Origin: K23-9 sp964460665
GTDB lineage: Bacteria > Planctomycetota > Planctomycetia > Pirellulales > Pirellulaceae
Direction of reading: 5' to 3'
Assembly (NCBI GenBank): GCA_964460665.1
Contig: CAYWSL010000066.1
Span: forward strand, 1 to 27,799
DNA length: 27,799 nucleotides
The notes beneath the pieces are model-generated. The model was not told where the DNA came from and ran no database searches. It worked only from the letters and a program-made list of their open reading frames with translations. The position numbers and the translations under genes are program-made. Within the stretch, counting starts at the first letter, position 1; each line of letters opens with the position of its first letter. Positions 7,786-16,114 of this stretch are shown piece after piece.

Positions 7786-9360
7786 ATGAGTAAAGCTCGC
7801 TTTCCGGTCAATCAGGCGGTGGCGTTGCTTGTAACGGCCAGCCTGTTTGCGTTGTGTAATTCTTCAAACGCACAGCAGCCAGCGCCGCAGTCGATCAAAG
7901 CTACCGAATTAGAAAGCATGATCGAATCAGACAGCAATTCCATGGATCTTGAGAGCTCTGCTGCTACCGATTCCAAAGCTGACGTGGATGCGAAAGCAGA
8001 AGCAGAAGCAGAGGCAGAGGCAGAGGCAGAGGCAGAGGCGGAAGCGAAAGCAGAAGAAGAGTTGGACAAGCGGTTCGACGAGTTTCGCGAAAAGCTTGAA
8101 GAGATGGAAGAGTCGATTGACGATGTCGCAGGAAAGGCTGGCAACAAATCGATCGTCTTAAGCGGTACCAGCAAGTCAACGATGAAGGTCAGCGGGCGCG
8201 TCCACTTTGACGGCTGGGGATTTGACGGCGGTTCAGGCGACGAAGAGACCTTGACCCGATTCAACGATGGTCTTGAACCTCAAAACCGTCTTGGTTTTCG
8301 CCGGCTTCGGTTTGGAGTCAAGGGCAAAATCAAGGACAACATGGTCTACAAAATTGAAGCAGAACTTGCTGGCGGAAACGACTCGGAATTCCGCGACGCC
8401 TATCTTGGTTGGACCGGACTACCAATACTACAGCAAGTGCTGCTGGGAAATCAAAAACGCCCCTACGGACTGGATCACCTAAACAGCTCGCGTCACAACG
8501 TTTTCCTTGAGCGTCCACTAGTGATTGAAGGGTTCAACCAAGACGCTCGTCGACTTGGACTCGCATCGTACGGTCTGTCCGAAGATCAGGCGTGGAACTG
8601 GCGCTACGGCGTTTACAGCCAGCGAAACGTTCAGGGACTTGGCAATTCCATCGACGACCATCTTCAGCTCGAATTCGCTGGCCGGCTCGCCAATACAGCT
8701 TGGTATGACGAAGTCAGCGGCGGCCGCGGATACGCTCACTGGGCCGTTTCGGGTACTCACGCCGACAGCACTGACCGAGCACTGGCAAACGAAGCTCGTT
8801 TTCGTACGCGTCCCGAAGCTCGTTCCACCAACCGCTGGTTGAATACTGGACGCATCGAAGGCGCCGATCACTACGAATTGCTGGGCCTAGAGGGTGTCGT
8901 CAACGTTGGTGCACTGCAAATCGTTAGCGAATATCAGCATCTTTGGTTAAGCCGTGATAGTGGTTTCCGAGATACGCAGTTCAACGGTGGTTATATCCAG
9001 GCGAGCTACTTTTTGACAGGCGAGCACATGCCGTGGGATCGCAAAAGCGGCACGTTGGGTCGAGTGATTCCTCACCAGAACTTCTGGATCGTCGATCGCT
9101 GTGACGGTTGTCGCGATGCAGGCTGGGGAGCGTTGCAGGTCGCTGCTCGACTTTCATACGCCGACTTTTCCGACCGAGATGTTCTTGGTGGCGAAGGCGA
9201 CTCACTTACCCTTGGACTGAACTGGTTGTGGAACCCCAATGCTCGGATGCAGTTCAACTACATCGCTGGTCGCGTCGACAATCGCGATGCGGGCGAAGGT
9301 GATGGGATCGAATCCGCTAACTACCACATCTTCGGTGCTCGATTCATGGTCGACTTCTAA
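7786..9360 (+). CDS. Outer-membrane porin, phosphate-selective OprP/OprO type
   Basis: A 524-residue protein. A signal peptide (residues 1-30, core VALLVTASLFAL) is followed by a Ser/Asp-rich stretch, an Ala-Glu repeat (71-90) and a charged coiled coil (LDKRFDEFREKLEEMEESIDD, about 93-113). A beta-barrel then begins near residue 130 with KVSGRVHFDGWGFDG and the OprP-family segments RLGFRRLRFGVKG and DAYLGW. It ends in FGARFMVDF, an aromatic C-terminus as expected for assembly of outer-membrane barrels. The coiled coil may serve as a periplasmic trimerisation stalk. Start ATG 7786 is preferred over GTG 7711: AGGGAG lies 10 bases upstream and the signal peptide follows at once. Substrate specificity is not visible from the sequence; the name reflects only the family. 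Confidence 0.88.
   Translation: MSKARFPVNQAVALLVTASLFALCNSSNAQQPAPQSIKATELESMIESDSNSMDLESSAATDSKADVDAKAEAEAEAEAEAEAEAEAKAEEELDKRFDEFREKLEEMEESIDDVAGKAGNKSIVLSGTSKSTMKVSGRVHFDGWGFDGGSGDEETLTRFNDGLEPQNRLGFRRLRFGVKGKIKDNMVYKIEAELAGGNDSEFRDAYLGWTGLPILQQVLLGNQKRPYGLDHLNSSRHNVFLERPLVIEGFNQDARRLGLASYGLSEDQAWNWRYGVYSQRNVQGLGNSIDDHLQLEFAGRLANTAWYDEVSGGRGYAHWAVSGTHADSTDRALANEARFRTRPEARSTNRWLNTGRIEGADHYELLGLEGVVNVGALQIVSEYQHLWLSRDSGFRDTQFNGGYIQASYFLTGEHMPWDRKSGTLGRVIPHQNFWIVDRCDGCRDAGWGALQVAARLSYADFSDRDVLGGEGDSLTLGLNWLWNPNARMQFNYIAGRVDNRDAGEGDGIESANYHIFGARFMVDF
7996..8055 (+). repeat. Hexanucleotide repeat coding for Ala-Glu in the porin
   Basis: Ten consecutive 6-bp units of the form gca-gaa/gag and variants encode alternating Ala and Glu/Lys. 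The central five units (8008-8037) are identical gcagag. The hexamer period preserves frame, so slippage would alter only the length of the helical linker between the signal peptide and the coiled coil. Confidence 0.9.
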
Positions 9361-9396
9361 TCGACCAAGTGCGTCGCAGACAGCAGGTAAACGGTA

Positions 9397-9420
9397 GCGA
9401 AACTAGTACCGAAGTTTCGC
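9397..9420 (+). terminator. Candidate terminator hairpin after the porin gene
   Basis: gcgaaact and agtttcgc form a perfect 8-bp stem around an 8-base loop, 36 bases after the porin stop. No T-tract follows, so it may instead be a processing or Rho-related structure. Confidence 0.45.
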
Positions 9421-9443
9421 CCTGAAACCAGCTTCTGCAACGC

Positions 9444-9486
9444 TTGACAAATCGATGTGATGGTTTAGCCCACTGCTAGCCATCAC
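9444..9486 (+). promoter_or_regulatory. TTGACA box and leader hairpin before the Cys-rich gene
   Basis: TTGACA at 9444-9449 matches the sigma-70 -35 consensus, but no good -10 box follows at 16-18 bp. A hairpin overlaps: gtgatgg (9457-9463) pairs with ccatcac (9480-9486), with an inner TAGC/GCTA stem and a five-base loop. It lies about 40 bases before the start codon and could be an operator or an RNA leader structure. Confidence 0.3.
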
Positions 9487-9523
9487 ACTACAACACAAAA
9501 AAACACTTCACGGAACGATTCCA

Positions 9524-10207
9524 ATGAACACTCCACGGATTTACAAAGGACTATTGACTGCCGCGATCATGATTTGTGCGACAGTTTCCTACCAACAAGC
9601 TCAAGCTGCAATAGGATGTAACAGCACATCCGTTTGCTGCCCCAAGTGTAAGCACTCATGCGTTCTGAAGGCCGAGAAGGTCGATGTCGAAAAGAGCTGC
9701 TTTGAAGTCGAATCAAAAACCATCTGTATCCCACGTGTCGTTTTTCCATGGCAGATGCCAAAGAAAAAGTCCGGTTGCGGATCCTGTGATGGTCACGGGT
9801 GCAGTACTTGTGTCAACAATGGCGCAACAGCTCGCACGGTGAAAATTCTGAAAACCAAGAAGTACAAGTGTCCAGAATGCAAGTATTCCTGGAGCGCAGA
9901 AAAATCGTCGTGTTGCGGCGGCAGCTGTTCATCAGGCTGCAGTGGTTGTTCGTCGTGCTCGTCGTGTGATACGGGCTACATGGGTACAAGCTACAGCAGC
10001 CAAAACTACAGTGAAGCACCCTACGCTGAACCTGTCCAGCCAAGTATGGACGCCACGATGATGCCACCTTCACCGATGGTTGACGCCATGGGAACACCAG
10101 CCCATCAGTCGCCGGTTTATGTGGCCCCAAACCAGCCGTCAGCGTCCTATCAACTACCAGAGCCGTACGCGGCGCCAGCAGCTAGCCAAGGATCAGGCAC
10201 CAGATAA
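9524..10207 (+). CDS. Secreted Cys-rich protein, planctomycete type
   Basis: A 227-residue exported protein. A signal peptide (residues 1-29, ending QAQAA) is followed by about 20 cysteines between residues 32 and 150. They are arranged as CCPKC...C, CFEVESKTICIPRVVFPW, GCGSC, GCSTC, KCPECKYSW and a Ser/Gly/Cys cluster. The C-terminal third is Pro/Ser/Gln/Tyr-rich and probably disordered. The CFEVE...CIPRVVFPW block recurs, as I recall, in many uncharacterised planctomycete secreted proteins. The two CPxC pairs look like half-zinc-ribbon or disulphide motifs, so metal binding or cross-linking into the proteinaceous cell wall are both possible; neither is shown. It follows the porin by 163 bp. 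Confidence 0.75.
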   Translation: MNTPRIYKGLLTAAIMICATVSYQQAQAAIGCNSTSVCCPKCKHSCVLKAEKVDVEKSCFEVESKTICIPRVVFPWQMPKKKSGCGSCDGHGCSTCVNNGATARTVKILKTKKYKCPECKYSWSAEKSSCCGGSCSSGCSGCSSCSSCDTGYMGTSYSSQNYSEAPYAEPVQPSMDATMMPPSPMVDAMGTPAHQSPVYVAPNQPSASYQLPEPYAAPAASQGSGTR

Positions 10208-10301
10208 GTTCTTGTTGTCTTGATTGCCCTTTCATCAGGGCAGTTGGACGGGCTGGTCACACTGCGGGAACGCAAGTCGTCTGGTCCAAGCGATTCTTTC
10301 A

Positions 10302-10325
10302 CGGGACCGGCGCTGGCCGGTCCCG
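10302..10325 (+). terminator. Strong GC-rich terminator hairpin
   Basis: cgggaccggc and gccggtcccg form a perfect 10-bp stem around the tetraloop gctg, followed by atttc. It lies about 95 bases after the Cys-rich gene. A smaller 6-bp stem (tgccct...agggca, 10225-10242) sits closer to the stop. Either or both probably end this transcript. Confidence 0.7.
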
Positions 10326-10357
10326 ATTTCGTGCGCGACTCTAGGTTGAGGGCCTAG

Positions 10358-10495
10358 TGCCATGCAAATGCCACGCAAANNNNNNNNNNNNNNNNNNNNN
10401 NNNNNNNNNNNNNNNNNNNNNNNNNNNNNNNNNNNNNNNNNNNNNNNNNNNNNNNNNNNNNNNNNNNNNNNNNNNNNNNGCAAATGCCACGCAAA
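10358..10495. repeat. 11-bp intergenic minisatellite containing a 100-N assembly gap
   Basis: The unit gcaaatgccac occurs at 10364-10374, followed by gcaaa up to the gap; a degenerate half unit (tgccat) precedes it. After N (10380-10479) the unit recurs at 10480-10490, again followed by gcaaa. If regular, the missing length is 6+11n bases. The stretch 10208-10628 otherwise holds the terminator hairpins and no convincing gene. Confidence 0.75.
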
Positions 10496-10628
10496 ACCAA
10501 TTGGACAGTTAGCCGATTTGCTCAATGAAGACCAAACAGACTCTCTCTTGCAACTAAAAGCAAAATACACCCGGACTGTTTCTGCGTTTGGAAAGAACCG
10601 AGCCTCCTCTTACCAATTTGGATTCCAT

Positions 10629-11222
10629 CTATACAGTCCTTGCTTTCCGTTTCAGCGCGTACAGCGCGATGTAAACGCACACAGCAGCGTGGATTGCCAA
10701 AGCAATTGTCGAATAGGCGCGGCCGGTTGGCTGTGGTTGGATCAAAGGGATCAAATCATCAGAGAGAGTTCCCCGCAAAACACCGAATCCCCAATACATG
10801 CTAACCGCAACCTGTGCAACGAGTTCTCCTACGCCCTCGAGTGGTTTTAGTCCCGATGACAACACGATTTGGGGAATGAGAACCATTGGAACGAGCACGG
10901 TGGCCACGTGTTCTGATTTCGCTAGCGCCGAAATCACCATGCCAAGTGTGACACCAATCACCGCTATCGTCGCCATCAGAGCGCAGCACTCAAGACTGAG
11001 AACCGGAATACGACAAAAATAGTCCACAAGGCTGGATAACAAGATTGCTTGCGCGACGCTAATCAAGGCGAGTGGGAAGAACTTGGAGCAGTAGTATGCG
11101 TTCACGTTCAAGCCTGCCCGATATTCCTTTAAGAACAGGTCTCTTTCTTTTACAAACTCCTTCGACGCGTTATTGCATCCTTTTTCTTTGCACTGGTTAC
11201 TGAGCCGCTTGGCAGTCCACAC
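10629..11222 (-). pseudogene. 5'-truncated ABC-2 type (ABCG-like) transporter permease
   Basis: The 197-residue frame encodes only the C-terminal part of an ABCG-type transporter. It begins near GCNNASKEFVKERDLFLKEY, the conserved elbow between the first membrane helices of ABCG-type half-transporters (typically GxSNAxREIVKE). Four hydrophobic segments follow at about 48-70, 75-101, 105-125 and 169-189. The ATP-binding domain and first two helices are missing. The 20 residues before GCNNAS do not look like a membrane helix, so homology appears to stop abruptly. The frame starts with GTG only 6 bp after the stop of the M50/HlyD gene. I read it as a deletion remnant, though a short expressed permease fragment cannot be excluded. 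Confidence 0.65.
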
Positions 11223-11228
11223 AGCGCG

Positions 11229-13454
11229 CTAGCGGAAGCGGAAGATGCTGTTGAGTAATCGTTTTGCACGGCCGACTAGCGATATTGGCTTGGCGGTGAT
11301 CCTTGTTGCTGCTGTTGCTCCGGTGACGAACTTTCGTTCGGTCGGATTTAGGGCAACGCGGACGACGTAGGACGTTGCAGGTGGCTGGCCACGCTGAACC
11401 GCTTCGGGATCATCCCTGCGCTGGGCATTCTGCTCTGGCTGCCAACGTGATCGGGATATGTCGCTGACCGTTCCGGTGAACGTTTTCGATGGCATGGATT
11501 CTAAGATCAGCTTCACGTCTGCTCCGATATTGATGCGCTGGACTTGCGTCTGGCCCAACGTGATTTCGGCGTCCCACCTGTCATCCAGCGCGACGCTTAG
11601 CAGTTCGGAACCGGCCTCTAGCAGGCAGTTTTGATTTTCAGGATCGGTTGGGTAGCCCGACCAGCTGACTAAGCGGCTTTCAACTTGATCGGCATCCACT
11701 GTTGGCGCGGCGCGACGTGGCGCGGCGATCAACTTTCCCGATGCGGGGGCGCGTAGAGTTAAACCGTCGACTCGCGACTTGCGAGTCTCCATCTGCTTGC
11801 GCAGTTCGTCCAGCAACGATAGGGCGGCGGGCAGTTCGTTGGCAGCGTCGACATGATTGATTTGGCTGCGGCGGATTGAGTCGACGACTTCTTGCTGCGT
11901 TTCATAGCGTCCTTTGGCCTGCACGTACTGCAACTGCACGTCGGGGTTGCTTAGGATTGCGACCGCATCGCCTTCGACTACCGAATCGCCAAGCTTGACT
12001 TTCATTTCAGCCAGTTGGCCCGCGGTAGAAATGTACAACGGGGATTCGCTGCGTGGCACGATCCGCGCAGACGTCGAAAGGCCTGACGGGAGCGGCCATA
12101 GCGAAGCGATGATCAGGCCCACGGCACAGACAGCTGAAATGGCAACACGTTTCATTTTGATTAACCTCCGGCGCGCCGGATTTTTAAGGAATTGCACCGG
12201 CGTGCGAAACAGAGTGAACAGCATTCCGCCTGCGGCGAAAACGCAAAGTAGCCGACCAACTGATTCCAGCCCGTAAGGTCGAAGGATCAGCGAAACGAAC
12301 CACAGGATCATCAGCGTCAGACTCCATCGATAGACGAAGGCAGCGATGGCGTAAACAAACAACCAGAACTGATACGATCCTTCGGGGGCTTCGGGGTCGG
12401 GTTCCTCGACGCCAAAAATCAGACTTCCCGAAGTAGACGCAAGCAGCTTGCGAGATTTCTCGGCCATATTGGGTACGTCGCACAAGTCCGATAGGACGTA
12501 GTAGCCGTCGTAACGCAGCAACGGGTTTGCATTGAACAGCAGCGTACTGACACTACAAACCAGCATCACGTTCATCGCGCAGTAGTGCGTCAGTCCCGGG
12601 CCGGTGTAGGCCCAGACGAACGTGGCAAGTGCCGCCAAGAAACACTCCACACCAATCCCCGCGGCGCCGACTGCGGCGCGTTGCCAGCGACTGGGCAGCA
12701 TCCAAGAATCGGACGTGTCACAGTACAAGGCGGGCGTGAAGACCAGCAACATTGGCCCAATCTGATGGCATTCGCCGCCGAAGTGCTTGCAGGTGATCGC
12801 GTGTCCTAGTTCGTGCAGGATTTTGGTTCCGCCGATCACGATTGCCAGCATGAACAAAGCATCGAATCGAAGCCAATCGTTCATCTTTGGGAATTCGCTG
12901 GCGAATCGCTCCCATTGGCCGGCGAATAAGACGGCCGCTACGATGCACAACGTGGCGGCAACGCACATTCCCAATCGCCCCAGAAATGGCCGGATCGGCG
13001 GGTAGATGCGCCGCATCAAAGGTTCGGGGTCGACGCCGGGAAAGCGGATGAACAACACACCGCTGATATGTTGTTTCCATCTATCCCAAAAATCTTTACG
13101 TCGTTTTTCGTCCAGTCGATCACCTTGCAAACTGGCGTTGGACAGCGTCAAGCCGCTTTGGTGAAAACGAAAGAGCAGTTGGTTGATCTGTGCGTGCGTG
13201 ACTCGTGTCGGTCGAAAGCGAGCTTCGTAAGCGATGCGGATGTCTTCCAGCGAGTTCTGGCCGTTGAGCATCTGCAGCACAAAGTACTCGTCGGGGCGTA
13301 GCCGATGATACTTCAGCGCGATCGGATCCTTCACCACCATGGCGGAATCGTTCTTGTGCCTCGTTTCGACGGCAACCAAGTCGGGACGTTGCCGCACCTT
13401 CAGCGGTGGGAACGTTTGCGATTGCGACGGTGGTGGGATGGTGGGCAGGTTCAT
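11229..13454 (-). CDS. Site-2-protease (M50)/HlyD membrane-fusion hybrid protein
   Basis: A 741-residue protein of three parts. Residues about 15-110 resemble a PqqD-like, winged-helix-type domain (YHRLRPDEYFVLQMLNG...). Residues about 160-430 form a polytopic M50 metalloprotease core with the zinc motif HELGH (214-218) and the second metal motif NPLLRYDGY (310-318), both intact. After a further membrane helix (about 437-455) comes a HlyD-like module: lipoyl half (467-505), coiled coil (507-561), second lipoyl half (562-580) and beta-barrel to the C-terminus. This hybrid is common in planctomycetes and is annotated variously as a peptidase or efflux adaptor; its substrate is unknown. It lies 84 bp downstream of a second HlyD-type gene on the same strand, presumably one operon. 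Confidence 0.88.
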   Translation of the reverse strand: MNLPTIPPPSQSQTFPPLKVRQRPDLVAVETRHKNDSAMVVKDPIALKYHRLRPDEYFVLQMLNGQNSLEDIRIAYEARFRPTRVTHAQINQLLFRFHQSGLTLSNASLQGDRLDEKRRKDFWDRWKQHISGVLFIRFPGVDPEPLMRRIYPPIRPFLGRLGMCVAATLCIVAAVLFAGQWERFASEFPKMNDWLRFDALFMLAIVIGGTKILHELGHAITCKHFGGECHQIGPMLLVFTPALYCDTSDSWMLPSRWQRAAVGAAGIGVECFLAALATFVWAYTGPGLTHYCAMNVMLVCSVSTLLFNANPLLRYDGYYVLSDLCDVPNMAEKSRKLLASTSGSLIFGVEEPDPEAPEGSYQFWLFVYAIAAFVYRWSLTLMILWFVSLILRPYGLESVGRLLCVFAAGGMLFTLFRTPVQFLKNPARRRLIKMKRVAISAVCAVGLIIASLWPLPSGLSTSARIVPRSESPLYISTAGQLAEMKVKLGDSVVEGDAVAILSNPDVQLQYVQAKGRYETQQEVVDSIRRSQINHVDAANELPAALSLLDELRKQMETRKSRVDGLTLRAPASGKLIAAPRRAAPTVDADQVESRLVSWSGYPTDPENQNCLLEAGSELLSVALDDRWDAEITLGQTQVQRINIGADVKLILESMPSKTFTGTVSDISRSRWQPEQNAQRRDDPEAVQRGQPPATSYVVRVALNPTERKFVTGATAATRITAKPISLVGRAKRLLNSIFRFR

Positions 13455-13524
13455 TGAAGATAGATCGCAGTTCGCTGCGCTAATTGCTTTGCCCCAGCGC
13501 TGGGCGGGTTGCAGACAGACAACA

Positions 13525-13543
13525 GCTAGCCAAAGTGGCTAGC
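13525..13543 (-). promoter_or_regulatory. Intercistronic stem-loop over the stop codon of the GAF/HlyD gene
   Basis: gctagcca and tggctagc form a perfect 8-bp stem with a three-base loop. On the minus-strand transcript the TAG stop is inside the stem. A 12-bp palindrome (cccagcgctggg, 13493-13504) follows in the same 84-bp spacer. These could attenuate or stabilise the transcript between the two genes; no T-tract is present. Confidence 0.45.
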
Positions 13544-15707
13544 GGAAGTAGAACATCACATTACGATCGACGAAATCAAACACATCGCTAAACCAGCTTC
13601 GCATCACACTGCGTTTTCCGCATGCGATTCGTGCCGTCACGTCTGCTCCGACACGAACGTTGCTGGGGTCAAACGTATCGAGCTGTGAATCGAACGCCAG
13701 CGAAAGATCCAGTTCAGCTGAGCCAATCGATGCCGTTCGATCAACTGTGTCGCTGTTTGCCGTTTCTTGTGGCGTCTGTTTCTGTGTGATTTCTTCTGAC
13801 GCTGCTGTAATCTCGGCATTGCCATCGATCACGTGCTCGCCGGCTTCGTTCATTCGAGCGGCGGTGGCGACGGAGACCAATTCAGCGGCGAACGAAGCGT
13901 CTGGAACCGTTGCGACGGCAAACTTGACGGGCAGTCGATCGTTTTCCTGGCGTGCTTCTAAAAGAGGTCCTGATTCGTAGTCGGGAATGTTCAGTCGTAG
14001 GGACCATGGTCCGTTGTGGTCGACGACGCGAACGAGCAGGCTACCGCGAGTGACAGGGCGATCGCTTAGTCGACGGTCAAGCTGCCAGCCGACGACGGTT
14101 CCGTCGATGGGGCTGGTCACGACGAGCTGTTCTTGTTGGTCTGCAACGAGTTGTTGCTGTGCCCGCAGGTTTTTCAGTTCGCTTTGTAGCTGCCGTTCTT
14201 CCAGAGCCAGCCGGTCTGCTTGTGCGGGTTCGCTGCTGGGGCTTAGTCGCATCATTTGAACCGAAGCCAAGCGTTTGGCAGCTGTCTGGATTTCGCCTGA
14301 CAGTGATTCGGCACGCGATTCCAAGTCAGCGTTTTCCAGTTGAAACAACGCTTCGCCAGCCGCGACCTTTTGGCCATCGATGACATGGATGGTCTTGACC
14401 ACGCCATCCACGTTGGCAAACACCTGGCGTTGGCCTGTTGGTTCGACGCTGCCGGTGGCGATCACATGGTGTTCTACTTGGATCAGCAACGACGCGATCA
14501 GCAAGGCAACACAGCCAGCCAGCCCAGTTGCGATCAGCGGGAACTTGCCAGAGTGGGTTAGTTTCCCGACAGACTTCCAAAGCCGCAAGCCGAAGACGTT
14601 GCGATGTTCGGTGGCATTTCGCAGCGAATACATCGCTTCGCTAGCGATGATCGTGGTCGCCGGACTGATCGCTTCTGGTGGAGCCCCCGAGAAATATTCC
14701 AGCATCATCAAAGCGACTGCGTCACCTTGACCGTCGAACGGGTTTTCGATCTGTGCGTCTGATCCTTCGTCTTCGTCTTTGACGTGGTTCGGTTCGTACA
14801 GCGGCAACAGGATCGTGGTCATCACGCCTGTTTCGTCCAAGTAGTCGTCCAGTGGAGCTTGGATCTGTGGTGGCAATTGATCTTCGGAGGGAAGAATCAT
14901 TGGACGCGACATCACGATCGCCGCGGCTGCCAAGCGTTCGATGGACTTAACGGAATTGCTTCGCGAGTCGACGACGGCCACTCCGCTCATTGCGCGGACT
15001 TTGAACTTTTTGCCGCTTGGTAGCAGCACGGTTGTACGATCGCAATTCAACAATCGGCGAGATTCGTTTGCGATTCGGTACGCCGTCGCGTCTAAGTCTA
15101 AATCGCGATGAAATTGGGTGAGCGACTGGCGTGCGCGAAGGGCGCTGGCCAATGCGTTTTGATTTTCTGCTACCGTCAAGCCGCGAACGACGTCGTCTTG
15201 AGGCAGTGAGTCCACCGTGCGACGGATCGCACTGCTGTAGTCGTTCAGCATTCGCAGCGCGATTAGCTGTTCGTTTGGACTTGGGTTGGCTCCGGCTGCA
15301 TAGATCAGCAGCACGGCGGAGCGACTGGGTGTTTCGTTTAGCTGGACACGAATCGCACGCGTCTTGTCATTGCCTTGATCATCAGGGATTTGCAACGGGA
15401 TGTCGCATGCGATTGGGACGACGGCAGCCGTGGCCAGCAAGTCACGAATGGATACGCGATCGATGCGATCGGCCAACGAGTCGTCGTTGACTAGCATCAT
15501 GGGTGATGACCACTGCGACGATTCAATCGCGACAATGGAGCTACCAATTGCTTCGGCTAGCAACGCCGCGATGCGTCGCATGAAATCCGATTGCGTCGAA
15601 GCTTCGGCAGCACAAGATTCCACTTGTTGCTGCGCGACTCCAATCGCCCGCCCTGAATCAGATGTGGCTGGTACTGGATCGGTAGATTGAGACAACGAGG
15701 GATTCAC
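13539..15707 (-). CDS. GAF-domain/HlyD membrane-fusion (adaptor) protein
   Basis: A 722-residue protein with a large cytoplasmic N-terminal half and a periplasmic C-terminal half. Residues about 200-365 look like a GAF-type domain (DATAYRIANESRRLLNCDRTTVLLP near the start, TTILLPLYEP later). One membrane helix follows at about 389-409, then a HlyD-like module: lipoyl half (about 418-460), coiled coil (about 463-525), second lipoyl half (VVTSPIDGTVVGWQ) and beta-barrel, ending MFYFR. HlyD proteins bridge inner-membrane exporters to the outer membrane; a GAF domain adds possible ligand or signal sensing. Start is GTG 15705-15707, with only a weak upstream signal. It is the promoter-proximal gene of the pair with the M50/HlyD hybrid. 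Confidence 0.87.
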   Translation of the reverse strand: MNPSLSQSTDPVPATSDSGRAIGVAQQQVESCAAEASTQSDFMRRIAALLAEAIGSSIVAIESSQWSSPMMLVNDDSLADRIDRVSIRDLLATAAVVPIACDIPLQIPDDQGNDKTRAIRVQLNETPSRSAVLLIYAAGANPSPNEQLIALRMLNDYSSAIRRTVDSLPQDDVVRGLTVAENQNALASALRARQSLTQFHRDLDLDATAYRIANESRRLLNCDRTTVLLPSGKKFKVRAMSGVAVVDSRSNSVKSIERLAAAAIVMSRPMILPSEDQLPPQIQAPLDDYLDETGVMTTILLPLYEPNHVKDEDEGSDAQIENPFDGQGDAVALMMLEYFSGAPPEAISPATTIIASEAMYSLRNATEHRNVFGLRLWKSVGKLTHSGKFPLIATGLAGCVALLIASLLIQVEHHVIATGSVEPTGQRQVFANVDGVVKTIHVIDGQKVAAGEALFQLENADLESRAESLSGEIQTAAKRLASVQMMRLSPSSEPAQADRLALEERQLQSELKNLRAQQQLVADQQEQLVVTSPIDGTVVGWQLDRRLSDRPVTRGSLLVRVVDHNGPWSLRLNIPDYESGPLLEARQENDRLPVKFAVATVPDASFAAELVSVATAARMNEAGEHVIDGNAEITAASEEITQKQTPQETANSDTVDRTASIGSAELDLSLAFDSQLDTFDPSNVRVGADVTARIACGKRSVMRSWFSDVFDFVDRNVMFYFR

Positions 15708-16114
15708 CTAAAGCACGTCCGCTAAGAATCAGAGAAAGGGTCTGTTATGGGGCCTAGGCTAGTTGGACAACCAGCCAAGCGAGCTTGGCAATCTTAATCG
15801 GGGAACCCAAACCGTAAAATCATCTCTGTTTACAACGGTTCAGGCCAATTTTGCGGGTTGTTTCAATCATGAAAGTTTACGGCCGCCAAGCACGGTGAAC
15901 AAGCGAATTCCGCTTTCTCCCGCGAAATGCTGGCTTGGACTGCAAAACTACGGCGGCAACGGGGATCTGAATGAAGATCTAGAACAGAATCCCCCTTCTG
16001 TCAGTACCGTTACAATCCTGCCGCGAGCGTTCTTTATCGAACCAGTACTAACCGCCACGCTACGAAATCGAGGCTGCCAATGAAGTGCAAGCAAACTAAA
16101 TCAATAAGACGTCA

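Noticed and set aside
10496..10628. Plus-strand frame reading GQLADLLNEDQTDSLLQLKAKY after the second gap
   Set aside because: It looks somewhat protein-like but has no start except across the 11-bp repeat of unknown phase, and it runs into antisense of the ABC remnant. At most a remnant.
15763..16083. 106-codon plus-strand frame upstream of the DUF6807 gene
   Set aside because: It has a TTG start without a ribosome-binding site, no recognisable domain and composition unlike the neighbouring genes.
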